A DNA stretch of 20,730 bases, from assembly GCA_036824245.1 (NCBI GenBank), contig DAITAO010000054.1, forward strand, positions 1-20,730, read 5' to 3'. The notes below the pieces were generated by a model that saw nothing but the letters and a program-made list of their open reading frames with translations, did not search any database and was not told where the DNA came from. This document shows positions 1-10,743 of this stretch, in pieces. The position numbers and the translations under genes are program-made. The stretch is from JACVRM01 sp036824245. Lineage in GTDB: Bacteria; Actinomycetota; Thermoleophilia; Gaiellales; Gaiellaceae. Position 1 is the stretch's first letter, and each line of letters opens with the position of its first letter.

Positions 1-748
1 GCGATCTCCGCGATCTCGTCCGCCTCCTCCTGCACGAGGGCCACATCGCGCTCCAGTCGCGAGCGCAGCCAGCCCACGAGCAGCAGCGCGTCGGCCTTCG
101 GAGACTCGACACGCAGCTCGCGAAGTTCGGCGATCCCGGGCCAGAGCGAGGCGAGCGCGGCACGCCAGGGGAGTCCGCGCGCCCACACGATGTCCGAGAC
201 CGCCAGCTGGTCGCCGAACAGCTCCGCTAGCCGGTCGTAGGCGTCCGGCAGATCGGCCCACTCCCGCGAGTCGACCACCAGGCGATCGACGAGCGTTGTA
301 AGGCGCTCGAAGGGCCGCGCGCCGAAAGGAGGCTGGCCGCGCCAGCGGAGGAAGACCGGCAGATCGGCGAGCAGGAGCGGAGCCACGATGCTCGCCGGAG
401 CTTCGACGCGCGCCCCGCGCAGGTGGAGCTCGAGCAGCTCGCTGCACACGTGACGCCCGCCGCCTCCGGCCGGGAAGCAGTGCATGGCGACGCTCGCGTC
501 GAGCCCGTCGTCCTCATCCGGCTCCGGCAGGAGCAGAATCGTGCGGGAGGGGTAGCGCTCCCCCAGTCCCGCCAGCGCCGCTCGAGCCGCGTCGACCCAC
601 TCCGGAGGGACCCAAGCGAGGTGCGTCATGACGCTCGTCCGCAGATCCGGCTCGTTCCCGTCGCCGCGGAGCGCCGCCAGCTCGCGCTCGACGTCGTCGA
701 CCGTGACGTCGTGCCCGGACCAGGCCCCGAGTGCGGGCGCGGCGGCCA

Positions 749-749
<1 letters not shown>
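1..749 (-). CDS. opcA: Glucose-6-phosphate dehydrogenase assembly protein OpcA (3' end outside the window)
   Basis: Reading the minus strand from an ATG at 747-749 gives 249 codons with no stop before the window edge. The protein begins MAAAPALGAWSGHDVTV and contains RYPSRTILLLPEPDED, then HVCSELLELHLRG and APASIVAPLLLADLPVFLRW. These blocks are typical of the OpcA family, which in actinobacteria and cyanobacteria activates or assembles glucose-6-phosphate dehydrogenase. It follows zwf directly: the A of its ATG is the last base of the zwf TGA (TGATG). No Shine-Dalgarno is visible, so translation is probably coupled to zwf. Family members are usually somewhat over 300 residues, so roughly the C-terminal quarter is missing here because of the window edge, not because of a mutation. 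Confidence 0.88.
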
Positions 750-3156
<2,407 letters not shown>

Positions 3157-3173
3157 AGCTCGCCTCCTTCCCT

Positions 3174-3198
3174 ACCTTGCAACAGTCTGTTGCAAGGT
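3174..3198. repeat. Perfect 11-bp inverted repeat between pgi and gnd
   Basis: The arms ACCTTGCAACA (3174-3184) and TGTTGCAAGGT (3188-3198) are perfect reverse complements separated by three bases, GTC. The repeat lies in the 44-bp gap between the pgi stop and the gnd GTG, a few bases upstream of the gnd ribosome-binding site. On the coding (minus) strand it is followed by AGGGAAGGAGG rather than a T tract, so it is not a standard intrinsic terminator. It could be an operator, an mRNA-processing or stabilising hairpin, or a translation-control hairpin. The sequence alone does not decide between these. Confidence 0.8.
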
Positions 3199-3200
3199 TC

Positions 3201-4559
3201 TCAGAGGTCGTCCAGCCGCACGCGGACGATGCGCCGACCGCGCTCGCGCAACGCCTCGAGGTCGCCGGCTGCCTGCGCTGCGATCAGCCGCCGGAAGCCG
3301 TAGGGACGGCCGGGGATAGGCAGCTCCTCGCCGAGGTCGTCGACGACCTGGATGAAAAGGCCGGTGTCCGGGCCCCCCTTGTGCAGCTGGCCCGTGGAGT
3401 GCAGGTAGCGCGGCCCCAGGCCGCGCATCAGCGGCACGCCGCGCCCGCGAATGCGCTCGGCGAGCGGCCCGAGCTCCGGCTCGCGCTCGGGGTCGATGAA
3501 CGCGCACACAGCCACGTAGCTGCCCTCCCTTGCGTGCTCGAGCAGCTCGTCGACTGAGCCCTCGGGTTCGAGCTCGAGCTCGCCGCCGCGCTCGAGCACT
3601 GCGTTGGTCTTGTCCTTCGCCGCCTGCACGTCCGGCTGCGTGAAGGGGTTGATGCCGAGGATCGAGCCGGCCACCGCTGTGGCGAACTCCCAGCGAAAGA
3701 ACTCCTGGCCGAGCTCGTACGGCCCCTCGAGACGCGCCTCGTGGGTCTGCACGTCGGGGCCGTCGCCCTCGACCGGCACAAGGCCCTTGCCTTCCTTGCC
3801 GGTCGACTCGGCGAGCAGCTGCTGAACCCAGAGGTCGAAGCCGGGCGGCGTCTGTGAGAGCGCCACCTTGTCGCGACCCTCGCGCCAGCCTGCGCCGAGC
3901 GCGATCCCGAGCTCGAGCCCCGGATTGCCCTCCCCGTAGCGGCACGCGTCGCGCATCTCCTCGGCTCGCTCCAGTAGACGCACTACGTCCAACCCCATGA
4001 GCGCCGCCGGCAGCACGCCGAAGACGGAGAGCGCCGAATAGCGTCCGCCGATGGACGGCTGGCCCGTAAAGACGTCCAGGAAGGAGCGCTCGCGCGCGAG
4101 CTGCTCGAGGGCGGACCCTGGGTCCGTGATCGCCACGAACCTGCTCGAGTCGCCGCCGGTTCGTTCCCAGAAGTAGTCCAGCTGCGTGCGTGTCTCGACC
4201 GTGCCGCCCGACTTCGACGACACGACGAAAAGCGTGCGTCCAAGGTCGAGCGATGCCTCGGCCCGGCGAATCGCCGCCGGGTGCGTCGTGTCGAGCACGT
4301 GGAACGCGGTAGCGTCGAAGGACCGGCGAAGCACTTCCGGGGCGAGGCTCGAGCCGCCCATGCCGAGCAGCACGACCTCCTCGTAATCGGCCGTCGCGGC
4401 GAACTCGAGCAGCGCGTGAGCCTGCTCGCGCATGCGCACCGGCTCATCGAGCCAGCCGAGCCAGTCCGCCTCGTCCGTGCCTGTCCAGATCGTCGGGTCG
4501 CGAGCCCAGATGCGCTCGACGAGCTCGGTGGCTGGAACGACGCTCACGCCGTGCGTCAC
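3201..4559 (-). CDS. pgi: Glucose-6-phosphate isomerase
   Basis: This 452-residue protein interconverts glucose 6-phosphate and fructose 6-phosphate. It has the SIS-type sugar-phosphate sites GMGGSS (residues 66-71) and SSKSGGT (114-120). Next come GGRYSALS (171-178), QQLLAESTGKEGKG with the probable catalytic Glu251, and YLHSTGQLHKGGP with His387. It is about 100 residues shorter than E. coli Pgi and resembles the compact isomerase that is fused to transaldolase in some bacteria. The start is GTG at 4557-4559, overlapping the tal stop by four bases (GTGA), with no separate Shine-Dalgarno. This again suggests coupled translation. Dual phosphoglucose/phosphomannose isomerase activity cannot be excluded from the sequence. 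Confidence 0.92.
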   Translation of the reverse strand: MTHGVSVVPATELVERIWARDPTIWTGTDEADWLGWLDEPVRMREQAHALLEFAATADYEEVVLLGMGGSSLAPEVLRRSFDATAFHVLDTTHPAAIRRAEASLDLGRTLFVVSSKSGGTVETRTQLDYFWERTGGDSSRFVAITDPGSALEQLARERSFLDVFTGQPSIGGRYSALSVFGVLPAALMGLDVVRLLERAEEMRDACRYGEGNPGLELGIALGAGWREGRDKVALSQTPPGFDLWVQQLLAESTGKEGKGLVPVEGDGPDVQTHEARLEGPYELGQEFFRWEFATAVAGSILGINPFTQPDVQAAKDKTNAVLERGGELELEPEGSVDELLEHAREGSYVAVCAFIDPEREPELGPLAERIRGRGVPLMRGLGPRYLHSTGQLHKGGPDTGLFIQVVDDLGEELPIPGRPYGFRRLIAAQAAGDLEALRERGRRIVRVRLDDL

Positions 4560-5665
4560 GCGGCCGCCAGCTCGCCGCGCTTCGCACGGACGCCGTCCAG
4601 CAGCTGCTCGAACGACTCGGCGAACTTCTCGACGCCCTCACGTTCGAGCGTCGCAGTCACGTCGTCGTAGTCGACTCCGACCCGCTCGAGCTGCTCGAAC
4701 ACCTGGCGCGCCTCCTCGAGCCCCCGGTCGAGCGTACGTGCGACCTCCCCGTGATCCTGGAAGGCACGAACGGTCTCGAGCGGCATCGTGTCCACCGTCT
4801 CGGGCCCGATCAGGTTCTCCACGTACATCACGTCCGGGTACTCCGGGTTCTTGGTGGAGGTCGACGCCCACAGGCAGCGTTGCTTCGTGGCCCCGGCCGC
4901 GGCCGGCGGCGCCCAGCGATCCGAGCTGAATGCCTCCTTGTAGTGCTCGTAGGCGAGCTTGGCGTTCGCGATCGCCAGCTTGCCCCGCAGCGCCAGCGCC
5001 TCGCCGCCCAGCTCCTCGAGCCGGCGATCGGCCTCGGTGTCGACGCGCGAGACGAAGAAGCTCGCCACCGACGCCACCGGCGATGGATCGCCACCATCCG
5101 CGAGCAGCCGCTCGATACCCCTCGTGTACGCGTCCACTACCTGGCCGTAGCGCTCCAGCGAGAAGATCAGCGTCACGTTGATCGAATAGCCACGCGCGAT
5201 CATCTCCTCGATCGCGGGGAGCCCGGGCTCGGTGGCCGGGATCTTGACGAACAGGTTCGGGCGCTCGACCCACTCGTGCAGCCGCAGCGCTTCCTCGATG
5301 GTCGCCTGCGTGTCGTACGCCAGTGTCGGATCCACCTCCAGTGACACGTAGCCGTCCTGCCCTCTACCCTCGTCCCAGACGGGGCGCAGCAGGTCGCACG
5401 CGTCACGGATGTCGCGCACCGCAAGCTGCAGGAAGATCTCCTTCGGATCGTCCTCCTCTCGGAGGATCTCGCGCAGCTGCTCGTCGTAGACGGAGCCCTC
5501 CGCGAGCGCCTTCTGGAAGATGGTCGGGTTCGACGTGACGCCTACCACGGCGTCCTCGTCCATCAGAGCCGCGAGCGTGCCGTCCTGAAGCCAGGCGCGC
5601 GACAGCGAGTCGACCCAGACACTCTGGCCGAGCTCGCTCAGTTCGTGAAGTCTCGACTTAGCCAT
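4556..5665 (-). CDS. tal: Transaldolase
   Basis: This 369-residue enzyme moves a dihydroxyacetone unit between sugar phosphates in the non-oxidative pentose phosphate pathway. Visible motifs are VWVDSLSR (17-23), GVTSNPTIFQKAL (42-54) and LFVKIPATEPG with the Schiff-base Lys141. INVTLIFSLERY (162-173), FFVSRVDTEAD and LWASTSTKNPEYPDVMYVE follow. The length fits the actinobacterial TalB-like group of about 370 residues. I place the start at the ATG at 5663-5665 (MAKSRLHEL), which has GGGAG a few bases upstream. A longer in-frame start at 5776 would run far into rpiB and adds no conserved sequence. The gene overlaps the end of rpiB by eight bases and the start of pgi by four. Confidence 0.95.
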   Translation of the reverse strand: MAKSRLHELSELGQSVWVDSLSRAWLQDGTLAALMDEDAVVGVTSNPTIFQKALAEGSVYDEQLREILREEDDPKEIFLQLAVRDIRDACDLLRPVWDEGRGQDGYVSLEVDPTLAYDTQATIEEALRLHEWVERPNLFVKIPATEPGLPAIEEMIARGYSINVTLIFSLERYGQVVDAYTRGIERLLADGGDPSPVASVASFFVSRVDTEADRRLEELGGEALALRGKLAIANAKLAYEHYKEAFSSDRWAPPAAAGATKQRCLWASTSTKNPEYPDVMYVENLIGPETVDTMPLETVRAFQDHGEVARTLDRGLEEARQVFEQLERVGVDYDDVTATLEREGVEKFAESFEQLLDGVRAKRGELAAA

Positions 5666-6113
5666 GAATCTCCCGTTCCATTTGCTCGATTTTTTCCAGT
5701 CGCCGTACATAACGCTCGCCGCCGTCGAAACGTGCCCCGAGGAAAGCCCGTACGAGCTCGGCAGCCAGCTCGGCACCCACCACCTCGGAGCCCAGGCAGA
5801 GCACGTTCATGTCGTCGTGCTCGACGCCCTGATGCGCGGAGTACGTGTCGTGGCAGACCGCCGCCCGGATGCCGGACAACTTGCTCGCGGCCACCGACGC
5901 GCCGACACCGGACCCGCACACGAGCACGCCACGATCGGCGTCGCCGGCCCGGATGGTGTCGCCGACCTCGCGCGCCTTGTCGGGGTAGTCGATGCTCGGC
6001 TCGGGCGCGTCCGTGCCGAGATCGACCGGATCGTGACCCAGCCGGACGACTTCCTCGAAGACGCGCTCTCTGAGCTTCACGCCTCGGTGGTCGAACGCCA
6101 GTGCGACTCTCAC
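5658..6113 (-). CDS. rpiB: Ribose-5-phosphate isomerase B
   Basis: This 151-residue cytoplasmic enzyme interconverts ribulose 5-phosphate and ribose 5-phosphate. It shows the RpiB/LacAB hallmarks: MRVALAFDHRG at the N-terminus, VLVCGSGVGASVAASK with the probable catalytic Cys66, then CHDTYSAHQGVEHDDMNVL with conserved Asp, His and Asn residues. The length is normal for the family. The start is GTG at 6111-6113; a weak AAAGGG lies about a dozen bases upstream. The last eight bases overlap the tal start (ATGGCTAA is shared). It lies 38 bp after the SnoaL-like gene on the same strand. RpiB can also act on allose phosphate in some organisms, but the pentose-pathway context favours ribose phosphate. 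Confidence 0.95.
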   Translation of the reverse strand: MRVALAFDHRGVKLRERVFEEVVRLGHDPVDLGTDAPEPSIDYPDKAREVGDTIRAGDADRGVLVCGSGVGASVAASKLSGIRAAVCHDTYSAHQGVEHDDMNVLCLGSEVVGAELAAELVRAFLGARFDGGERYVRRLEKIEQMEREIHG

Positions 6114-6151
6114 CCGACTTGCCCTTTACCCTGGCCACGCCGGAGAGACCA

Positions 6152-6514
6152 TCACTCCGGCTCCCGGTGCTCGACCGTGGACTCCATGCGCGCGATGCGC
6201 CCGTCGCGGACCGTGATCACAGTCTCCTCGCGGCTCGTGTAGGCGAGGTCCCCGCTTTCGATCCAGTGATGCGAGATGTGGCATGTCTCCCGCACCCGGC
6301 CATTCTGCTCGGCGTACTCGCGCCCGTCGATCGCCGACGCGATGTTCCGGGAGCCGCCGGAGCGCTCCCAGAGCGAGCGCAACGTGTCGGCGCCCCGGTA
6401 GCGCCTGCCACTCGGGCGGATGATCTCCACGTCCGGGTCGAGCAGCGCGTGTGCCGTATCGAAGTCGCCGGCATCGAGCGCCTCGCGGTAGCGCTGCACG
6501 AGCTCCGCGGTCAC
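6152..6514 (-). CDS. SnoaL/NTF2-like small protein, function unknown
   Basis: This 120-residue protein begins MTAELVQRYREALDAGDFDT and continues with LLDPDVEIIRP, then RGADTLRSLWE and VITVRDGRIARMES near the end. This is the pattern of the SnoaL-like/NTF2-fold superfamily: an N-terminal helix, an early DPDVE strand, and a terminal VxVRDGKI strand. Such proteins range from isomerases and hydrolases to ligand-binding proteins, so the fold does not reveal the substrate. The start is GTG at 6512-6514; a TAACGT box ends seven bases upstream and no Shine-Dalgarno is seen, so the mRNA may be leaderless. It is the first gene of the minus-strand sugar-phosphate cluster. Whether it has a metabolic role there or is a neighbour by chance is unknown. 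Confidence 0.82.
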   Translation of the reverse strand: MTAELVQRYREALDAGDFDTAHALLDPDVEIIRPSGRRYRGADTLRSLWERSGGSRNIASAIDGREYAEQNGRVRETCHISHHWIESGDLAYTSREETVITVRDGRIARMESTVEHREPE

Positions 6515-6521
6515 GCAGCGA

Positions 6522-6527
6522 ACGTTA
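6522..6527 (-). promoter_or_regulatory. Probable -10 box for the SnoaL-like gene / sugar-phosphate operon
   Basis: The minus strand reads TAACGT, then seven bases, then the GTG start at 6514. A TANNNT box this close to the start, with no ribosome-binding site, is the usual signature of a leaderless actinobacterial promoter. No convincing -35 box is visible. It lies within the same 45 bp as the tkt promoter. Confidence 0.5.
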
Positions 6528-6544
6528 CACCCGCCCCCCCGCCG

Positions 6545-6550
6545 TAGAAT
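6545..6550 (+). promoter_or_regulatory. Probable -10 box for tkt
   Basis: TAGAAT ends nine bases before the tkt ATG at 6560 and no Shine-Dalgarno precedes the start, so the transcript is probably leaderless. A run of seven C bases lies just upstream in the spacer, at 6534-6540. No clear -35 hexamer is present. Confidence 0.55.
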
Positions 6551-6559
6551 GGCCGTCTG

Positions 6560-8404
6560 ATGTCGGACGCTGCTCTTTCCCGGGAGCTCGGCCAGCAGCT
6601 GCGCGTGGACTCGATCCGCGCGAGCGCAGTGACCAATTCAGGGCATCCCACCTCGTCGATGTCCGCGGCCGACCTGATGGCCGTGCTGCTCGCCGAGTAC
6701 CTGCGCTACGACTTCGACGCGCCCGACAACCCCGCGAACGACCACCTCGTCTTCTCGAAGGGCCACGCCTCGCCGCTTCTCTACGCGTTGTTCAAGGCTG
6801 CCGGTGCGATCACGGACGAGGAGCTGCTCACGTTCCGCATGTTCGGCAGCCGGCTGGAGGGCCACCCCACGCCGATCATCCCCTGGGTCGACGTGGCTAC
6901 CGGCTCCCTCGGCCAGGGCCTCCCCTACGCAGTCGGCATCGCGCTGGCCGGCAAGCGGCTCGACCGTTTGCCCTATCGCGTGTGGTGCCTGTGCGGCGAC
7001 AGCGAGATGGCCGAAGGCTCCATGTGGGAGGCATTCGAACACGCGTCGTTCGAAGGGCTGGACAATCTGACCGCAATCGTTGACGTCAACCGCCTCGGCC
7101 AGCGCGGAGAGACGATGCACGGCTGGGACCTCGACTCGTACGTCGACCGGGCCCGCTCATTCGGCTGGCAGGCGATCGCCGTGGACGGGCACGACGTCGA
7201 GGCGATCGACCGTGCCTACGCGAAGGCCGTCGCGACGCAGGGTCTGCCCACAGTCATCGTCGCGCGCACGCTCAAAGGCAAGGGCGTGGCGGCCGTGGAG
7301 GACCGCGAGGGCTGGCACGGCAAGGCTCTCGACGACCCCGAGGCCGCCATCGCCGAGCTTGGCGGCGTGCGCAACATTCGGATCGAGGTGGCAAAGCCCG
7401 AGAGCGGGATGCCGCACGTGTTCGCGTCGACCGGGCTGGAGCTGCCTCGCTACGAGGTGGGCTCCGAGGCAGCGACCCGTAAGGCTTACGGCGATGCGCT
7501 GGCCGCAGTCGGGCGCGCGCGCGGCGAAGTGGTGGCCCTCGACGGCGAGGTCTCCAACTCCACCTTCGCCGAGATCTTCGCCAAGGAGCTTCCGGATCGC
7601 TACTTCGAGATGTTCATCGCGGAGCAGCAGATGGTGGCGGCCGCCGTAGGCATGCAGGTGCAGGGCTGGCGCCCGTTCGCCTCCACGTTCGCGGCTTTCT
7701 TGACGCGTGCCTACGACTTCGTCCGCATGGGCGCCGTCAGCCGGGCGACGATCAGCCTCTGCGGCTCGCACGCAGGTGTCTCGATCGGCGAGGACGGGCC
7801 GTCACAGATGGGCCTCGAGGACCTCGCCGCACTGCGCGCGGTGCACGGGTCGACAGTGCTCTATCCGTGCGATGCCAACCAGACAGCGAAACTCGTCGCG
7901 CAGATGGCCGATCTGGAAGGAATCTCGTACCTGCGCACGACGCGGGCCGCGACGCCCGTGGTGTACGGGCCCGACGAGGACTTCCCGGTCGGCGGCAGCC
8001 GCGTGCTGCGCTCGTCGGACGACGACGAGGTGGCGCTCGTCGGCGCCGGAATCACCGTCCACGAGGCGATCAAGGCGGCAGACCTCCTCGCCGAAGACGG
8101 CGTCGCCGCCCGGGTGATCGACCTCTACTCCGTGAAACCGGTCGACGCAGAGACGCTTCAGGCCGCCGCCGAAGTCACCGGGCGGATCATCACCATCGAG
8201 GACCACTGGCCCGAGGGTGGGGTCGGCGAGGCGGTGCTCTCGGCGCTCGCCGAGAGTGAGCGGCCGCCGCGCGTCGTCAAGCTCGCGGTACGCGAAATGC
8301 CCACGTCGGGAAAGCCGGCAGAGCTGCTCGCCGCAGCGGGCATCGACGCCCCGCACATTGCGGACGCGGCGCGCGTGCTCGTGGGCACGCCCGTCCGCGC
8401 GTAG
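6560..8404 (+). CDS. tkt: Transketolase
   Basis: This 614-residue thiamine-diphosphate enzyme transfers two-carbon units between sugar phosphates. The N-terminal part has SGHPTSSMSAADL (27-39) and FSKGHASPLLYA (65-76). The TPP/metal-binding block runs from GDSEMAEG (146-153) to DVNRLGQ (175-181). The central pyrimidine-binding domain has the catalytic Glu355 in FIAEQQMVAAAVG, then EDGPSQMGLEDLA, followed by the C-terminal domain. At 614 residues it is nearer the short, animal-like transketolase group than E. coli TktA (about 660). The split N/C-subunit form is excluded because one ORF carries all domains. It is divergent from the rpiB-tal-pgi-gnd-zwf-opcA cluster and convergent with the hybrid kinase, 16 bp away. 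Confidence 0.96.
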   Translation: MSDAALSRELGQQLRVDSIRASAVTNSGHPTSSMSAADLMAVLLAEYLRYDFDAPDNPANDHLVFSKGHASPLLYALFKAAGAITDEELLTFRMFGSRLEGHPTPIIPWVDVATGSLGQGLPYAVGIALAGKRLDRLPYRVWCLCGDSEMAEGSMWEAFEHASFEGLDNLTAIVDVNRLGQRGETMHGWDLDSYVDRARSFGWQAIAVDGHDVEAIDRAYAKAVATQGLPTVIVARTLKGKGVAAVEDREGWHGKALDDPEAAIAELGGVRNIRIEVAKPESGMPHVFASTGLELPRYEVGSEAATRKAYGDALAAVGRARGEVVALDGEVSNSTFAEIFAKELPDRYFEMFIAEQQMVAAAVGMQVQGWRPFASTFAAFLTRAYDFVRMGAVSRATISLCGSHAGVSIGEDGPSQMGLEDLAALRAVHGSTVLYPCDANQTAKLVAQMADLEGISYLRTTRAATPVVYGPDEDFPVGGSRVLRSSDDDEVALVGAGITVHEAIKAADLLAEDGVAARVIDLYSVKPVDAETLQAAAEVTGRIITIEDHWPEGGVGEAVLSALAESERPPRVVKLAVREMPTSGKPAELLAAAGIDAPHIADAARVLVGTPVRA

Positions 8405-8420
8405 CGACTAAACCAGTTCG

Positions 8421-10604
8421 TCAGGTCTCGGCGGTCACGCGCCGCCGAGCGTGGTCGCCCACGACCGCGAGAAACTCTTGAACGTCGAACGGCTTCGATA
8501 GGTATGCAGCCGCACCCTGCGCCAGCAGTCTCTGGATCCTGCCCCTCGTGGCATCGGCGCTGAGCACGACGACCGGGATGCCGGCCGTGTCCGGGTCGGC
8601 CTGCAGGTGGGTGAGTACCTCGTCTCCGGTGATGTCCGGAAGATGGAGGTCGAGAAGCACGAGGTCGAGGCGATGCTCGCGGGCCAGCTCGAGCCCGAGA
8701 CGACCCTGCATGGCGGCGATCAGCTTGAAATCGGGCCGCTCGCCGAGAATCCGCTGGACGAGCTTCAGATTGGAGAGGTTGTCCTCGACGTAGAGGATCG
8801 TGTACGGCTCGTCGCTGGAGGCGGCGGCCGGGACTCCAGGCCCGTCGAAAGTCGCCTCGCTCGGGGCCAGTGGGCTCTTCGCCCCCTGGAGCTCGATCCA
8901 GAATGTGCTGCCCTCACCAAGCTGGCTGTGCACGCCGATACGCCCGCCCATGGCTTCGACGAGACCCTTACTGAGCGTCAGCCCGAGTCCGGTCCCCTCG
9001 ACTTCGATCTCACCGGCGCCGAGCCGCTCGAACGGCGTGAACAGACGTGCCAGCCCGTCGGGCGAGATGCCGTGGCCGGTGTCGCTCACCTCGAGTCGCA
9101 TTGATTCCTCCGACGAAGCGCTGATCGCGATGCGCACGGAACCGCCCGTGCGGTTGTACTTGATCGCGTTCGCCACCAGGTTGAGCAGCACCTGGCTCAG
9201 CCGCTGCCGGTCGGCCATGACGTACTCGTTCGCGTTGCGCGGGTCGGCCGCGATCTCGACTTCGCGGTCGTCGGCGAGCGGCCGCACGAGCTGAATCACT
9301 TCGCTGACCGTCTCCCAGATCTCGACCGGCTCGAGTGAGAGCGGCAACTTGCCGGTCTCGATGCGGGTGAGGTCCAGGACCTCGTTGATGAGCGAGAGCA
9401 GGTGCCCGCCGCCCTTGAGGATCTGGTCGACGCTCTCACGCTCGTCCTCATCGAGGTCGCGCATGGCGAGCAGCTGCCCGAACCCCAGCACCGCGTTCAG
9501 GGGCGTGCGCAGCTCGTGGCTCATCCTCGACAGGAACTCACTCTTTGCGTGGTTGGCCTGCTCGGCGTCCGCTCGCGCAACCTCTGCCTCGAGCCTCGCA
9601 CGCTCTGCGCCCAGTCGCTCCTGCGCAGCCGACTGCTCGGCGCGCTGGCGCTGGCGGAGCGTGCGGGCAAGCAGGCCGAGCGCAGCGAGCAGGACGAGCG
9701 CCAGTGCACCGGCCACGGCCAGCACGGTCGAGCGGAGCCCGTCCACCCTGGCGAAGGCGGTGCGCTCCGGGAGCTTCGCAGCGACCGTCCAGCCGATGCC
9801 CGGTACCGGCGCGTAGGCCGAGAGCAGCCGACCCTGCTCGGACTGCACCGTGTCCACGCCGCTGCGCCCCTCGAGCGCAGCCTTCACGACTGTGTCCTCA
9901 CGGCGAGAGACGAGCCTCGCCTGCTTCTGGCCGGGCGCAGCCAGCAGGACGCCGCGCTGGTCCGTCACCTCGAGCTCCACGCCGAGCGCCTCGGAGAAGT
10001 AGTCCACGAAGCGCTGGACGGGGGTGAGCTCGATCGTCGTGACGAGGAATCCGCGCAACGCTCCTTCCCCCGCGCCCCGCGTGCGGGCGCGCACGGGAGC
10101 GGCGACCGCGATCACGTTCGCGGTTCCTTCCCGGTACGCGTACGAGATGTACGGCTTACCTGTGCGGGTCACACCCCGGTACCAGTCCTGCCTGCTCAGA
10201 TCGCGCCGCTCGGCGCCGGGCCGCGGCGGCACGGTCGTAATCAGGCGGCCCTGGGGGCTGACGAAGGAGGCCGACGCGGCGCCTGACATGTCCTTGCGAA
10301 GCTGGCGCAGCTGGGAGTTGAGGCGAGTCGCGTCGGGGCCGACGGCGCCGTTGAGGACAGCTTGCAGCGTCGGTCGGCCTGCGAACGACGTGAGAAGCGC
10401 GGAACTGCTGACGAAACCCGACTGCAAGCTGTTGGCGGTCAGCGCCGCGTTCGAGCGGACGCGCTCCTCGGCCTCCTCACGCACCGCCCGCGTGGAGAGG
10501 TGGATGCTCAGAAAGGCCAGGAGGCCGAGCGGGACGAAGATGAGCACCGCGAGAAGTGCGACGAACCGCCTCATGGGAAGCGTGACAGTCGGGGAAACCG
10601 ACAT
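8421..10604 (-). CDS. dCache-containing hybrid sensor histidine kinase
   Basis: This 727-residue membrane protein has a helix at about residues 12-33 and a large extracytoplasmic region (34-290) resembling a double Cache sensor, with DLSRQDWYRG and GKPYISYAYREG. A second helix follows at about 292-315 and then a short coiled coil. The HisKA H-box is FLSRMSHELRTPLNAVLGF (His363). The HATPase domain has the N-box LLNLVANAIKYN and the glycine boxes DTGHGIS and GTGLGL. A C-terminal receiver has VEDN (Glu607, Asp608), phosphoacceptor Asp652 in LLDLHLPDITG, and Lys704. The receiver at the C-terminus makes it a hybrid kinase that may relay phosphate onward. The HD-GYP regulator diverges from the same spacer and is a plausible partner. 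The ligand is unknown. The ATG at 10604 has no Shine-Dalgarno; an alternative ATG lies 10 codons in. Confidence 0.92.
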   Translation of the reverse strand: MSVSPTVTLPMRRFVALLAVLIFVPLGLLAFLSIHLSTRAVREEAEERVRSNAALTANSLQSGFVSSSALLTSFAGRPTLQAVLNGAVGPDATRLNSQLRQLRKDMSGAASASFVSPQGRLITTVPPRPGAERRDLSRQDWYRGVTRTGKPYISYAYREGTANVIAVAAPVRARTRGAGEGALRGFLVTTIELTPVQRFVDYFSEALGVELEVTDQRGVLLAAPGQKQARLVSRREDTVVKAALEGRSGVDTVQSEQGRLLSAYAPVPGIGWTVAAKLPERTAFARVDGLRSTVLAVAGALALVLLAALGLLARTLRQRQRAEQSAAQERLGAERARLEAEVARADAEQANHAKSEFLSRMSHELRTPLNAVLGFGQLLAMRDLDEDERESVDQILKGGGHLLSLINEVLDLTRIETGKLPLSLEPVEIWETVSEVIQLVRPLADDREVEIAADPRNANEYVMADRQRLSQVLLNLVANAIKYNRTGGSVRIAISASSEESMRLEVSDTGHGISPDGLARLFTPFERLGAGEIEVEGTGLGLTLSKGLVEAMGGRIGVHSQLGEGSTFWIELQGAKSPLAPSEATFDGPGVPAAASSDEPYTILYVEDNLSNLKLVQRILGERPDFKLIAAMQGRLGLELAREHRLDLVLLDLHLPDITGDEVLTHLQADPDTAGIPVVVLSADATRGRIQRLLAQGAAAYLSKPFDVQEFLAVVGDHARRRVTAET

Positions 10605-10743
10605 CGGCGCAGACTTGTATCGACAGCGGCTTCGTTTCCTGAAGGCAAAGCAAGTCGCGTGACTCGCCCGATCGAGGGATCACCGTCAAGACTCTCGGCA
10701 GCAGCCACCGATACTCACGATCAGCCCCTACCCCGAGGTGCCA
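10605..10743. promoter_or_regulatory. Divergent spacer between hybrid kinase and HD-GYP regulator
   Basis: No gene is visible in this stretch, which must carry promoters for both directions. A plus-strand GATACT at 10710-10715 could be a -10 box giving a short leader before the GTG at 10744. On the minus strand TACAAG ends nine bases before the kinase ATG, a poorer match. No -35 boxes stand out. Confidence 0.35.

Noticed and set aside
5666..5776. Upstream extension of transaldolase to 5776
   Set aside because: The extra 37 residues lie within rpiB and are not transaldolase-like. The ATG at 5665 has a good upstream GGGAG.
6534..6540. Seven-C run upstream of tkt as a phase-variation tract
   Set aside because: Seven bases in a GC-rich genome is not unusual, and there is no sign of a contingency locus.
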